Positions 33,395-41,816 of a stretch of DNA of 64,000 nucleotides are shown piece by piece. The position numbers were made by a program, and so were the translations under genes. The notes beneath the pieces are model-generated. The model was not told the DNA's origin. It did not search any database and saw nothing but the letters and a program-made list of their open reading frames with translations. Numbering within the stretch: position 1 is the first letter of the stretch; each line of letters opens with the position of its first letter. The stretch comes from Bacteroidota bacterium. Lineage in GTDB: Bacteria > Bacteroidota > Bacteroidia > JAHEXY01. The DNA lies in contig JAHEXY010000008.1 of NCBI GenBank assembly GCA_023251875.1, forward strand, positions 124,001 through 188,000, written 5' to 3'.

Positions 33395-33943
33395 TTATTT
33401 TTTCTTCTTCGGTGAAATAATCATTAACATCCTTTTTCCTTCTAGTTTTGGTAATTGCTCTACTAATCCATAATCTTCTAGCTCTTGTGCAAAACGCAAT
33501 AGCATTACCTCTCCTTGTTCTTTAAATACTATTTCTCGTCCTTTAAAAAATACAAATGATTTTACTTTTGCGCCATCATTCAAAAAATTTTGAGCATGTT
33601 TTACTTTAAAATTAAAATCATGATCATCGGTATTCGGACTAAATCTTATCTCTTTTACAACAACCTTAGCTGTTTTCGCCTTTAGTTCTTTTTGTTTTTT
33701 CTTCTGTTCGTATAAAAACTTTTTATAGTCAATTACTTTACAAACCGGAGGCACTGCATTAGGGGCTATTAGCACAAGATCTTTTCCTTGATCTTCAGCA
33801 ATTTTTCTAGCATCTTGAGACGACATTACACTTGCCTCTATATCATCTCCCACAACCCTAACTTGTGGAAATCTTATTTTTTCATTAATTAAATGCTGAG
33901 GCTCTACTTCTCGCCTTCCTCTGGGTACAAATTCTTTTTTCAA
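33395..33943 (-). CDS. infC: Translation initiation factor IF-3
   Basis: A 182-residue protein with both IF-3 domains: N-terminal [39 protein letters not shown] as the linker helix, and [17 protein letters not shown] followed by [20 protein letters not shown] in the C-domain. IF-3 checks the start codon and keeps ribosomal subunits apart. The only start upstream of the conserved N-terminus is TTG at 33943; an in-frame stop (TAA) lies six bases before it. E. coli infC also uses a non-AUG start (AUU) for self-regulation. Confidence 0.96.
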   Translation of the reverse strand: MKKEFVPRGRREVEPQHLINEKIRFPQVRVVGDDIEASVMSSQDARKIAEDQGKDLVLIAPNAVPPVCKVIDYKKFLYEQKKKQKELKAKTAKVVVKEIRFSPNTDDHDFNFKVKHAQNFLNDGAKVKSFVFFKGREIVFKEQGEVMLLRFAQELEDYGLVEQLPKLEGKRMLMIISPKKKK

Positions 33944-33964
33944 ATGAGATTAATTTGGTTTTTA

Positions 33965-34004
33965 AGCCCTCACCCTAATCCCGCCATAGCGAGAAGGAAA
34001 AGGA
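33965..34004. repeat. C/G-rich palindromic repeat (copy G) in the thrS-infC spacer
   Basis: AGCCCTCACCCTAATCCCG followed by CCATAGCGAGAAGGAAAAGG. The left half matches the family (compare copy E), while the right arm has diverged to CGAGAAGG. With copies E and F, every spacer of this operon has one. Confidence 0.65.
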
Positions 34005-34021
34005 ATTGTTTTATAAATAAT

Positions 34022-35956
34022 TTAATTAAACGTACTATTAATTTCCGTTTTTAGTAGTTGAGTAAATTCTTCAAGCGAATTAGATCCTAAATCTCCTTGA
34101 CCATGTTTACGAACAGAAACTTTATTTTCAGCTTCTTCTTTTTCACCTACTATCAACATATAAGGAACTTTTTTTAACTCCGCATCACGTATTTTCTTGC
34201 CAATCTTTTCGTTCCTTTCATCAACAAGACCGCGAAGGTCGGAATTTTTTAACATATTTAAAACTTTTTGGGAATAATCGTGATATTTTTCACTAATTGG
34301 TAATATGGCAAATTGTTCAGATGATAACCAAAGCGGAAAATTTCCTTCGCAATGTTCTAGTAAAACGGCAATAAATCTTTCTAAAGAACCAAAGGGAGCA
34401 CGATGTATCATAACCGGACGGTGCATTTTATTATCTTGCCCAACATACTCAAGTTCAAATCGTTCAGGCAAATTGTAATCTACCTGAATGGTTCCTAATT
34501 GCCATTTGCGACCAATAGCATCTTTAACCATGAAATCTAGCTTAGGTCCGTAAAAAGCTGCCTCACCCAATTCAACTACAGTGTTTAGATTTTTTTCTTT
34601 GGCTGCTTCAATAATTGCGTTTTCAGCTTTGTGCCAAGCTTCATCAGAACCAATGTATTTTGCTTTATTTTCAGGATCACGTAAAGATATTTGAGCTGTA
34701 AAATCCTTAAACCCTAAGGCTTTAAAAACATACAAAACCAAATCAATTACTTTAATAAATTCTTCTTTAACCTGATCTTCAGTACAAAAGAGATGAGCAT
34801 CATCTTGTGTAAATCCTCTTACACGAGTTAAACCATGTAATTCTCCACTTTGCTCATAACGATATACGGTTCCAAATTCGGCAAGACGTAAAGGCAATTC
34901 TTTATACGATCGAGGGGAAGATTTATAAATTTCGCAATGATGCGGACAATTCATGGGTTTCAAAAAAAATTCTTCGCCTTCTCTTGGTGTTTTGATAGGT
35001 TGAAATGAATCTGCTCCATATTTTTCGTAATGGCCTGATGTAACATACAAATCTTTGTGACCAATATGTGGTGTAACCACTTGTACATAACCGGATTTTG
35101 CTTGGGCAACTTTTAAAAAATTAACCAATCGTTCACGTAAATCGGTTCCTTTAGGAAGCCAAAGTGGCAAACCTGCACCTACTTTTTGTGAAAAAGTAAA
35201 CAAACCTAATTCTTTACCTAATTTACGATGATCGCGTTTTGCAGCCTCTTCTAAAAATTGCAAATGTTCAGTTAATAATTTTTGTTGCGGAAAAGTAATG
35301 CCATAAATACGGGTGAGTTGTTTTCGTTTTTCATCCCCACGCCAATAGGCTCCTGCAATTTTTAACAACTTAACTGCTTTTATAAATCCGGTATCCGGAA
35401 TATGCGGACCACGACAGAGATCTACAAAATTACCTTGCTGGTAAAAGGTAATTTCTCCATCATTTAAACCTTCAAGCAATTCTAATTTATATTCATCTCC
35501 TTTGGCTTTAAAGTAAGTAATAGCCTCTGCTTTTGAAACTTCTTTTCTTGTATATGGATTTTTTTGTCGAGCTAATTCTAGCATTTTTGCTTCAAGAGCA
35601 GTAAACTCTTCAGGAGTCATGGTTCTATCTCCTAAATCTACATCATAATAGTAACCGCTTTCAATGGCAGGTCCAATTCCAAATTTCACTCCCGGTATTG
35701 TAGCTTCTAACGCTTCGGCCATTAAATGGGCAGAAGAATGCCAAAAAGCATTTTTACCTTCATCATTATCCCATGTTAATAAACTAAGCGATGCATCGGT
35801 GGTAATTGCACGTGTAGCATCCCAAACATGGTTGTTTACTTTAGCGGCTAGTACGTTTCTTGCTAAACCCTCACTAATACTTTTGGCAATTTCGAGGCTG
35901 TTGGTTCCTTTTGGATATTGCCTTACTTTTCCATCTGGAAATGTAATGTTGATCAT
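34022..35956 (-). CDS. thrS: Threonyl-tRNA synthetase
   Basis: A 644-residue class II synthetase of standard length: TGS domain (1-61), editing domain with [13 protein letters not shown]-like [11 protein letters not shown] and the zinc-binding DLCRGPHIP, catalytic core with [10 protein letters not shown] and [13 protein letters not shown], and anticodon-binding C-terminus. It starts with ATG 21 bases after a perfect -7 element. It is the first gene of the thrS-infC-rpmI-rplT operon. Confidence 0.98.
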   Translation of the reverse strand: MINITFPDGKVRQYPKGTNSLEIAKSISEGLARNVLAAKVNNHVWDATRAITTDASLSLLTWDNDEGKNAFWHSSAHLMAEALEATIPGVKFGIGPAIESGYYYDVDLGDRTMTPEEFTALEAKMLELARQKNPYTRKEVSKAEAITYFKAKGDEYKLELLEGLNDGEITFYQQGNFVDLCRGPHIPDTGFIKAVKLLKIAGAYWRGDEKRKQLTRIYGITFPQQKLLTEHLQFLEEAAKRDHRKLGKELGLFTFSQKVGAGLPLWLPKGTDLRERLVNFLKVAQAKSGYVQVVTPHIGHKDLYVTSGHYEKYGADSFQPIKTPREGEEFFLKPMNCPHHCEIYKSSPRSYKELPLRLAEFGTVYRYEQSGELHGLTRVRGFTQDDAHLFCTEDQVKEEFIKVIDLVLYVFKALGFKDFTAQISLRDPENKAKYIGSDEAWHKAENAIIEAAKEKNLNTVVELGEAAFYGPKLDFMVKDAIGRKWQLGTIQVDYNLPERFELEYVGQDNKMHRPVMIHRAPFGSLERFIAVLLEHCEGNFPLWLSSEQFAILPISEKYHDYSQKVLNMLKNSDLRGLVDERNEKIGKKIRDAELKKVPYMLIVGEKEEAENKVSVRKHGQGDLGSNSLEEFTQLLKTEINSTFN

Positions 35957-35976
35957 CTTGAAAAAAATTTGAAGGG

Positions 35977-35984
35977 CAAATATA
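35977..35984 (-). promoter_or_regulatory. -7 promoter element for thrS operon
   Basis: Minus-strand TATATTTG, an exact match to TAnnTTTG, ends 21 bases before the thrS ATG. A -33 TTG at the usual distance is not clear. Confidence 0.6.
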
Positions 35985-36067
35985 TAACTTATAAATTACG
36001 ATTTACGATTTTTGATTGGTGAATTAAAAAAGGAGCAGAACTAATTTTTTCTTTTTAGATAAATACT

Positions 36068-36075
36068 TACATTTG
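36068..36075 (+). promoter_or_regulatory. -7 promoter element for the small membrane protein gene
   Basis: TACATTTG, an exact match to TAnnTTTG, 39 bases before the ATG at 36115. It is about 85 bases from the oppositely directed thrS element. Confidence 0.6.
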
Positions 36076-36114
36076 CAACAATTAATTTTTACAAACAAAC
36101 AAAAACTAAAACAA

Positions 36115-36579
36115 ATGAAGAAATTAAACTTATTATTAGCTGCAATGTTTGTGTTGTTCACAGCATCGCTTAAAGCTAGCACGGCAGATCTTTTTGCCTA
36201 CAATGAACAAGTTATTACTGCTCAAATGACAGATTTAACTGAGCTGGAAAAGGTTGTTAAACAAAACGAAGGTGTAACTCTTACAGAGTTAAAAACTAAG
36301 CATTTTGCTAACTTAAACTTAAATGGAGTTAAAGAAAGCAGCGTTCTTGGAGATTTATTTGCAATGAGAGGTGGAGATTTACCATTAGGTATTCCTGCTT
36401 TTGTATGGGGTTGTGTGTTAGGTTGGGTAGGTATCTTAATTGTATACTTTGTAACTGAAGACAAACAAGAAACATTAAAAGCGCTGTGGGGTTGCTTAGC
36501 ATGGGGTGCTGTTGATGTGATATTCTACATTGTATATGTAGTAATTATTTTAGGTTCTGCAGCTGCAACAACTTATTAA
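36115..36579 (+). CDS. Small exported/membrane protein of unknown function
   Basis: A 154-residue protein from the ATG at 36115; the open frame starts earlier (36073), but MKKLNLLLAAMFVLFTASLKA is a clean signal peptide. A charged central region is followed by two hydrophobic segments (about 103-121 FVWGCVLGWVGILIVYFV and 133-151 GAVDVIFYIVYVVIILG). The MRGGDLPLGIP motif before them resembles a bacteriocin-like GG leader, but the position is internal, so I do not call it one. Own promoter and terminator, so single-gene unit. Small and apparently well-expressed. Confidence 0.7.
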   Translation: MKKLNLLLAAMFVLFTASLKASTADLFAYNEQVITAQMTDLTELEKVVKQNEGVTLTELKTKHFANLNLNGVKESSVLGDLFAMRGGDLPLGIPAFVWGCVLGWVGILIVYFVTEDKQETLKALWGCLAWGAVDVIFYIVYVVIILGSAAATTY

Positions 36580-36601
36580 TAAAGTATAAATAAAAAATTA
36601 T

Positions 36602-36640
36602 AAAAATGCCCTTGCTTTTATAGCTTGGGCATTTTTATTT
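36602..36640 (+). terminator. Factor-independent terminator
   Basis: AAAAATGCCC (36602-36611) pairs perfectly with GGGCATTTTT (36627-36636) across 15 bases, followed by A/T-rich ATTT. It ends the small membrane protein transcript, 22 bases after its stop. Confidence 0.85.
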
Positions 36641-36668
36641 TAAAGCTCAGTTTTATATAGCAATAATA

Positions 36669-37343
36669 ATGAATTCACGTTTTTTATTTTTCTTCTTTAT
36701 ATTTCCCCTATTTACTTTCTCCCAAAATTTTTATCGCATAAAAGCGGATTTTACTATTAAACAAAAAAATGCAGACGGTTCAAGTGCTTTAACCGTTGGA
36801 AAAGTATATTATGATAAAAATTATAAAGAAATTGTTTATGATATTTCTTTTCCTGAAAAAGAGATGTGGATTACCAAAGACACTTCTGTTTATAAATTTG
36901 TAGATAAAAAATTTGTAAGTAGACAAACCGTGCCGGCTATAGCGGAATTTTCTATATTTCATTTGTGTTTAAATGGTACCCTAACTAATTATGGTCTTGA
37001 AAGCTCTCCTTATACAATTTATAATGTAGAAAAGGAAAATGGAATGGTACTTACCACATGGATGCCTCCGGCTAAAATGGCTAAGTTTTTAGGGAAAGTA
37101 ATTGTATCTCAAAAAGACAAAAAATTATACGGTGTGGCCATGTGTAATATTAAAGGCGAAACATTAAATAAGCAATTTTATAAAAACTATGATAGTAATT
37201 CAGGCATTGAATTTCCAAAAGAAATAGTGCAAATTACGTATATAAATGGTAAGGAAAATTATCAAGTTACAACTTATGAAAACATTATTATTGATGATTA
37301 CAGCGAAGAAGAAATGTATAATTATCCTGTTACTGCTCATTAG
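36669..37343 (+). CDS. Exported LolA-like protein
   Basis: 224 residues with a signal peptide (MNSRFLFFFFIFPLFTFSQ). The mature part alternates strands: FYRIKADFTIKQKNADG, VGKVYYDKNYKEIVYDISFP, MWITKDTSVYKFVDKKF. This resembles the LolA/LolB half-barrel (shared substrate accumulating as a film of beta strands reading out a bound lipid), but I cannot confirm it by eye. It is the first gene of a five-gene plus-strand run with a YidD-like gene and three TPR genes. Its end overlaps the YidD-like gene. Confidence 0.6.
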   Translation: MNSRFLFFFFIFPLFTFSQNFYRIKADFTIKQKNADGSSALTVGKVYYDKNYKEIVYDISFPEKEMWITKDTSVYKFVDKKFVSRQTVPAIAEFSIFHLCLNGTLTNYGLESSPYTIYNVEKENGMVLTTWMPPAKMAKFLGKVIVSQKDKKLYGVAMCNIKGETLNKQFYKNYDSNSGIEFPKEIVQITYINGKENYQVTTYENIIIDDYSEEEMYNYPVTAH

Positions 37344-37713
37344 TGGTATTTATTGGGATGCAAAGTCTCAAACCCAAGAAGATATTAATACGGTTCGTAA
37401 AGTTTTGCAAACTCATAATCACAAATTAAAAGTAAAAGATAAATATCAATATGCCAATGAAAATAATACCAATGAATTAAGTTGGATTTTTTCAAAATTA
37501 TTTTTGGGATATAAGGCATTTTTTTCTTCTCAAGATATGTCGTCTTGTACATTTACACCATCCTGTTCTGAATATGGAATGTTGGCAGTAAAAAAACAAG
37601 GTGTAATTGTAGGAATAATCAATACCTTCGATCGATTAACGCGTTGTAATGGCCTTAGTCCTGAATTGTATGAAATTGATCCTAAAACTCACCTTTATAT
37701 TGATCCGCTTTAG
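37276..37713 (+). CDS. YidD-like membrane insertion factor with signal/anchor sequence
   Basis: About 145 residues from the ATG at 37276 (the next in-frame ATG at 37294 is equally possible; both overlap the preceding gene). A positively charged N-terminus and hydrophobic helix (KKKCIIILLLLISGIYW) precede the YidD/DUF37 core: SSCTFTPSCSEYGMLAVKKQG, IINTFDRLTRCNG. Canonical YidD is about 70-90 residues and cytoplasmic with an amphipathic helix; this one has a 60-residue extension and a signal/anchor, suggesting it faces the periplasm or is membrane-tethered. YidD aids YidC-dependent insertion. No yidC or rnpA is nearby. Confidence 0.75.
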   Translation: MKTLLLMITAKKKCIIILLLLISGIYWDAKSQTQEDINTVRKVLQTHNHKLKVKDKYQYANENNTNELSWIFSKLFLGYKAFFSSQDMSSCTFTPSCSEYGMLAVKKQGVIVGIINTFDRLTRCNGLSPELYEIDPKTHLYIDPL

Positions 37714-37718
37714 CCTTT

Positions 37719-38663
37719 ATGACAAAAAAAATTACCGCAGAGGCGCAAAGACGCAGAGTTTTTCTTCTTGACAAATGTTTGGCTGAGCCCTTATGTTTTG
37801 CTCAAGGAAGCTTTAATCGAAGTATCATAAAAAATAGACGCACCAGCTATTTAATTGCTAGCCTTTTTTTATTTTCAACTTCTGTTTTTTCTCAAAATAT
37901 TTTTGATTATCAACATAATATTACTTATGCCAATTATTTATTTAAATCAAGGCAATATGATTTAGCTGCTCAGGAATATGAAAGAGCTCTTTTTTTGGCT
38001 CCTCATAATGATACTATTGCAGCTCAATTAATAAAAACTTATAATTTATCGGGGCAATGCAAACAAGCAAAATTAAGAGTAAAACAATTAGCATTAAACA
38101 ATGATTCAATGCCGGATATTGTTGCAAAAGAATATGTGAGAACATTGTTTTGTAATAATTTAAATGGAGATGTTCGTAATTTTCTTTCCAGTACGAAATT
38201 GCTTAATGCATCAAGTAGGGCTGAATACAGTTTGTATTTAGAACTTTCGAGCCAAAATTTTAAAAAAGCAGATTCTATATTAAATACCAATAAAGATTCA
38301 ACTGTTTCTCTCGTACTTTTAAAGTATAAAGATGTTGTTTATAATGCCAATCATTTACAACATAGAAGTCCGGGATTGGCTTTATGCATGTCTGCTATTG
38401 TTCCCGGAACAGGAAAAATATATGCAGGCAGTTGGAAAGATGGATTAATGAGTATTGTGTTTGTTGGGGCTACAGCTTTTCAAGCATACAGAGGTTTTTC
38501 AGAAAAAGGAGTAAAGAGTATTTACGGTTGGATATACGGAGGAATTTCGACTGGGTTTTACTTGGGAAATTTATACGGCTCTTACAAAGCTGCTAAAAAA
38601 TACAATTCGAAAAAGGTGCACAAAGTACTTATTGACGCTGAAAAAATATATAATGCACAATAA
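37719..38663 (+). CDS. TPR-containing membrane protein with DUF5683-like C-terminus
   Basis: A 314-residue protein. The annotated ATG lies in a dispersed repeat: MTKKITAEAQRRRVF is its translation, and the true signal peptide follows only at about 38-59 (TSYLIASLFLFSTSVFSQ). TPR-like helices (about 60-200, YDLAAQEYERALFLAPHND) are followed by two or three membrane-spanning segments containing SAIVPGTGKIYAGSWKDG. The P-G-x-G-x-x-Y-x-G motif also occurs in the next gene, so the pair are paralogous in architecture. It overlaps the next gene by 11 bases. Confidence 0.65.
   Translation: MTKKITAEAQRRRVFLLDKCLAEPLCFAQGSFNRSIIKNRRTSYLIASLFLFSTSVFSQNIFDYQHNITYANYLFKSRQYDLAAQEYERALFLAPHNDTIAAQLIKTYNLSGQCKQAKLRVKQLALNNDSMPDIVAKEYVRTLFCNNLNGDVRNFLSSTKLLNASSRAEYSLYLELSSQNFKKADSILNTNKDSTVSLVLLKYKDVVYNANHLQHRSPGLALCMSAIVPGTGKIYAGSWKDGLMSIVFVGATAFQAYRGFSEKGVKSIYGWIYGGISTGFYLGNLYGSYKAAKKYNSKKVHKVLIDAEKIYNAQ
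37729..37748. repeat. GCAAAGACGC-family repeat at gene start
   Basis: GCAGAGGCGCAAAGACGCAG, the same motif as the inverted repeat at 9763-9858. Here it lies within the 5' coding end of the TPR protein gene and adds the AEAQRRR peptide before the signal peptide. Confidence 0.75.
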
Positions 38664-39591
38664 AAAACTCTCCCTAGCCCTTCCGAAAAATCGGAACAGG
38701 TTCTCCGAAGGAGAGGGGAGAAGAACGCTATTTAATGCCTTATGTAAAAAAGGGCATAGAGTGGTTGTAATTTTATTTATTTGGCTATTTTTTTATTCTT
38801 CATTAAATATTCTTACTGCTCAAACACTTGAAGAAACTTTTGCTTATGCAAATGAACAAATGAATAAGCAAGAATACGACAATGCTTTAGGAGCTTATCA
38901 AAGAGTGTTGTTTTTTGATAAAAAAATGGGAGATAAAATTTACTATAATTTAGCAGAATGTCATTTTAAATTAAATCATTACGAACAGGCTACTAAATAT
39001 TATGACTTAGCGTATTATGTAGCATCAAACGATAGTTTAAAATTTGATGCCTTATTTCACAAAACAAATTGCTTATTACTTCAACACAATTACCGTAATG
39101 CATTAATTGAATTAATGTCGCTTGATGATTCTTTACCGGAATATTGGCAAAATAAAAAATATTTTTATTTCGGTATCACTTATTTTGGTTTGGAAGATTT
39201 TGATAAGTCCCAAAACTATTTTGTAAAAGCCAATGCTACACAAACAAACGAAATAGAGCAATTGTTTATTCAAAATAAAAAAGTAAGTAAAATAAATCCT
39301 AAAACAGCAAGAGTATTAAGCATTATATTACCCGGTTTAGGGCAATTGTATTGTGGTGATATACGAAATGGCTTAAATTCTTTTTTGCTTACATCCGGTT
39401 TTTTAGGACTAGCCATCTATACCATGTATAGCTATACGGTGGTAGAAGCATTTTTATCCGTTTTACCTTGGTACCAACGCTACTATTTGGGTGGTTTTCA
39501 AGGAGCCATGAGAATTGCTCAAGAAAAAAAAGATCAAAAACGAGCAGAAATTTTTCAGCAATTAATGGATGTATTTGCAAAAAATAAATAA
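38653..39591 (+). CDS. TPR-containing membrane protein, paralogue of the preceding gene
   Basis: 312 residues from the ATG at 38653, 11 bases inside the preceding gene. The N-terminus (about 3-35) is the translation of a palindromic repeat (LSLALPKNRNRFSEGEGRR). The hydrophobic signal starts near 39 (VVVILFIWLFFYSSLNILTA). TPR-like helices follow (QEYDNALGAYQRVLFFDKK), then membrane segments with IILPGLGQLYCGDIRNG. The protein likely sits in the inner membrane with TPR domain exported. It overlaps the next gene by 23 bases, so they are co-translated. Confidence 0.65.
   Translation: MHNKKLSLALPKNRNRFSEGEGRRTLFNALCKKGHRVVVILFIWLFFYSSLNILTAQTLEETFAYANEQMNKQEYDNALGAYQRVLFFDKKMGDKIYYNLAECHFKLNHYEQATKYYDLAYYVASNDSLKFDALFHKTNCLLLQHNYRNALIELMSLDDSLPEYWQNKKYFYFGITYFGLEDFDKSQNYFVKANATQTNEIEQLFIQNKKVSKINPKTARVLSIILPGLGQLYCGDIRNGLNSFLLTSGFLGLAIYTMYSYTVVEAFLSVLPWYQRYYLGGFQGAMRIAQEKKDQKRAEIFQQLMDVFAKNK
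38667..38724. repeat. C/G-rich palindromic repeat at gene start (copy H)
   Basis: CTCTCCCTAGCCC, an inner hairpin TTCCGA-AAAA-TCGGAA, then TTCTCCGAAGGAGAGGGGAG. It is like copy J with the extra hairpin. It is translated in frame ahead of the signal peptide of the second TPR protein. Confidence 0.8.
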
Positions 39592-40501
39592 AGCCATTTG
39601 CATTGCTTGCGTTGCAGTTTTTTCTCTTCTGCAAAGCTCTGGAGTATTGGCAAATTCAGCTAATGATATTTTTTATTCAGGATTTAATTATTTGTATCAC
39701 TTTCAATTTGCAAAAGCAGACTCCGTTGCCAAACAATTAAAAAAACAATTTCCAACAGATCCGTTGAGTTATATTTTCTCGGCCAATTGCAATTGGTGGA
39801 AAATAATTTCAGGCGAATCGGATGAAATGTACAAAAAGAATTTTTATGACGAATTAAACTATTCATTGCAATACTTAAAAATCAAAGACGACAACCATCT
39901 TACATACGATGATATTTTTAATTACATAAATGTATATTCGTATTATGCGCGTATTGATTTAATGGAAGGCAATTATTTTAAAGCCCTAAAACAAATCGAC
40001 AATTTTATCGACTATCAAAAAAAATCATTTGGAAAAGAGGCTCTTTACCCTCCCTTTAATCTTACTTCCGGTTTGTATAACTATACCATTCCTTACTCCA
40101 TTAAACATTATCCCTTTCTTGTTCCTTCTTTGCTTTTTGTACCCGGTGGTGATCAGGATTTAGGATTAAAGCAACTAACTTTAGCAGCCCTATCAACCGA
40201 TATATTGGTAAAAACAGAAGCACATTATTTTTTAATGAAAATATATACGGATATGGCTGAAAATTATTCTTTGGCAAGTGCTCATGCAGAGTATTTGATA
40301 AATGCATATTCTGATAATCTCCTCTATAGATATTATTATTTTGAACTCTTGGTGAAACAAAAAAAATATCCTCAAGCAGAACAACAGATGAACATGATAA
40401 AACAATACTCTAATAACAAAGAGCTTTCTGCAAATCAAAAAAATTACTTTACAAATCTTGTAGTAAGCGAATGGGAAAAAGTAGCAGAAACGCAGAAATA
40501 A
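39569..40501 (+). CDS. Exported TPR-like protein
   Basis: A 310-residue protein with a signal peptide (about 1-28, AICIACVAVFSLLQSSGVLA). It is mostly helical with TPR-like units (FQFAKADSVAKQLKKQFPTDPLSY, then RIDLMEGNYFKALKQIDNF). No transmembrane segment follows. It is the last gene of the LolA-like/YidD-like/TPR run and starts inside the preceding gene, so it is probably part of the same complex or pathway. Confidence 0.65.
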   Translation: MYLQKINKAICIACVAVFSLLQSSGVLANSANDIFYSGFNYLYHFQFAKADSVAKQLKKQFPTDPLSYIFSANCNWWKIISGESDEMYKKNFYDELNYSLQYLKIKDDNHLTYDDIFNYINVYSYYARIDLMEGNYFKALKQIDNFIDYQKKSFGKEALYPPFNLTSGLYNYTIPYSIKHYPFLVPSLLFVPGGDQDLGLKQLTLAALSTDILVKTEAHYFLMKIYTDMAENYSLASAHAEYLINAYSDNLLYRYYYFELLVKQKKYPQAEQQMNMIKQYSNNKELSANQKNYFTNLVVSEWEKVAETQK

Positions 40502-40516
40502 ACTTAAAATAAATAC

Positions 40517-41719
40517 ATGAACATTGCCATAATAGGAGGGGGGGCTGCCGGTTTTTTTGCAGCTATATCATGTAAAACACATCATTCTCAATACAATGTT
40601 ACTATTTATGAAAAGTCTGATAAATTGCTTTCAAAAGTAAAAATTTCAGGTGGTGGGAGATGCAATGTTACCCATGCATGTTTTAGCAATGCTCAACTTG
40701 TTAAATTTTATCCAAGAGGAGAGAAGCAATTAAAAAAAGTATTTGATGTTTTTAGCACAAAAGATACCCTCACATGGTTTGAAAGCAGAGGGGTAGAGCT
40801 AAAAATAGAAGAAGACAATAGAATGTTTCCGCTTACAGATAATTCCCAAACCATTATAGATTGCCTATTAGATGAAATACAAAAGCATGACATTGCTATT
40901 AAAAAAAATCATGCTGTTATAGCTATTGAAAAACGCGAAGATGGCTTTAATCTTGTTTTTGCAAATGAAACGGTTCATGCAAATAAAATCATTATTGCAA
41001 GTGGTGGTTCTCCTAAATTATCAGGATTTACATGGTTAGAAAAACTAGGTCACGTTATTGAATCTCCCGTTCCTTCTCTTTTTACATTTAACATGCCACA
41101 AGAATCTATTACAGAACTAATGGGCGTTTCAGTTGGCAAAGCCATAGTAAAAGTTCAAGGCAATAAATTAAAACAAGATGGCGCTTTGTTAATTACGCAT
41201 TGGGGCATGAGCGGACCTGCTATTCTTAAACTTTCGGCATGGGGAGCAAGAGTTTTAAGCAATTTAAATTACCATTTTAAAATACAAGTAAATTGGATTG
41301 GGATTGAAAACGAAGAAGAAGTGCGCAAGCAATTAAGCCATCAAATTGATTCATTTAAAAAAAGAAAACTTTCCAACTATATTCCGTTTCAAATACCCTC
41401 AAGATTATGGTTGTTTTTATTGCAAAAAATTGATATTAATCCGGAAATTACTTGGGAAGAATTGGGTAAAAATAATAAACTCATTAATGTTTTATTAAAT
41501 GATGTATACCAAGTAGAAGGCAAAACAACCTTTAAAGAAGAATTTGTTACTTGCGGTGGTGTGAGCCTCAATAATATTTCTATGGAAACCATGCAAAGTA
41601 AAGTTTGCAAGGATATATATTTTGCCGGAGAAGTTTTAGATATTGATGGAGTTACGGGAGGCTTTAATTTTCAAGCGGCATGGAGTACTGGGTTTATTGC
41701 AGGTAAGTTATTAGCATAA
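40517..41719 (+). CDS. FAD-dependent oxidoreductase, HI0933/YhiN family
   Basis: A 400-residue flavoprotein. The dinucleotide motif GGGAAGFFAA begins at residue 7. Family features are VKISGGGRCNVTHA (about 42-55) and the late VTGGFNFQAAWSTGFIAG. The substrate is unknown; BaiN-like members act on steroids, others have no known role. It starts 15 bases after the TPR gene, but the function is unrelated to that cassette. It is followed by the double-hairpin element. Confidence 0.9.
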   Translation: MNIAIIGGGAAGFFAAISCKTHHSQYNVTIYEKSDKLLSKVKISGGGRCNVTHACFSNAQLVKFYPRGEKQLKKVFDVFSTKDTLTWFESRGVELKIEEDNRMFPLTDNSQTIIDCLLDEIQKHDIAIKKNHAVIAIEKREDGFNLVFANETVHANKIIIASGGSPKLSGFTWLEKLGHVIESPVPSLFTFNMPQESITELMGVSVGKAIVKVQGNKLKQDGALLITHWGMSGPAILKLSAWGARVLSNLNYHFKIQVNWIGIENEEEVRKQLSHQIDSFKKRKLSNYIPFQIPSRLWLFLLQKIDINPEITWEELGKNNKLINVLLNDVYQVEGKTTFKEEFVTCGGVSLNNISMETMQSKVCKDIYFAGEVLDIDGVTGGFNFQAAWSTGFIAGKLLA

Positions 41720-41734
41720 AGATTTTTTATATTA

Positions 41735-41795
41735 GTGACTTCGGGAACCTCAGTCACCGCCATTGATTTTTGGTGGTTGAGACTCTCGAAACCAC
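41735..41795. repeat. Inverted pair of covarying hairpins
   Basis: A 24-base unit (GTGACTTCGGGAACCTCAGT then CACC, 41735-41758) is followed after 13 bases by a diverged copy in reverse orientation (41772-41795). Aligned, they match at 17 of 24 positions, and in the outer stem the differences come as paired changes: GTGAC/GTCAC in one, GTGGT/ACCAC in the other. This indicates selection for the hairpin. It lies between two convergent genes, so it may end transcription both ways or be a REP-type doublet. Confidence 0.75.
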
Positions 41796-41816
41796 TATGA
41801 AATCAGAAGCCTATTT

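Noticed and set aside
36355-36420. Bacteriocin-style GG leader (MRGGD) in the small membrane protein
   Set aside because: A clean Sec signal peptide is at the true N-terminus, the motif is internal, and no C39 transporter or immunity gene is adjacent.
37246-37290. Frameshift between the LolA-like and YidD-like genes
   Set aside because: Each product has its own N-terminal signal sequence and intact family core, so overlapping genes explain the frame change better than a fusion.
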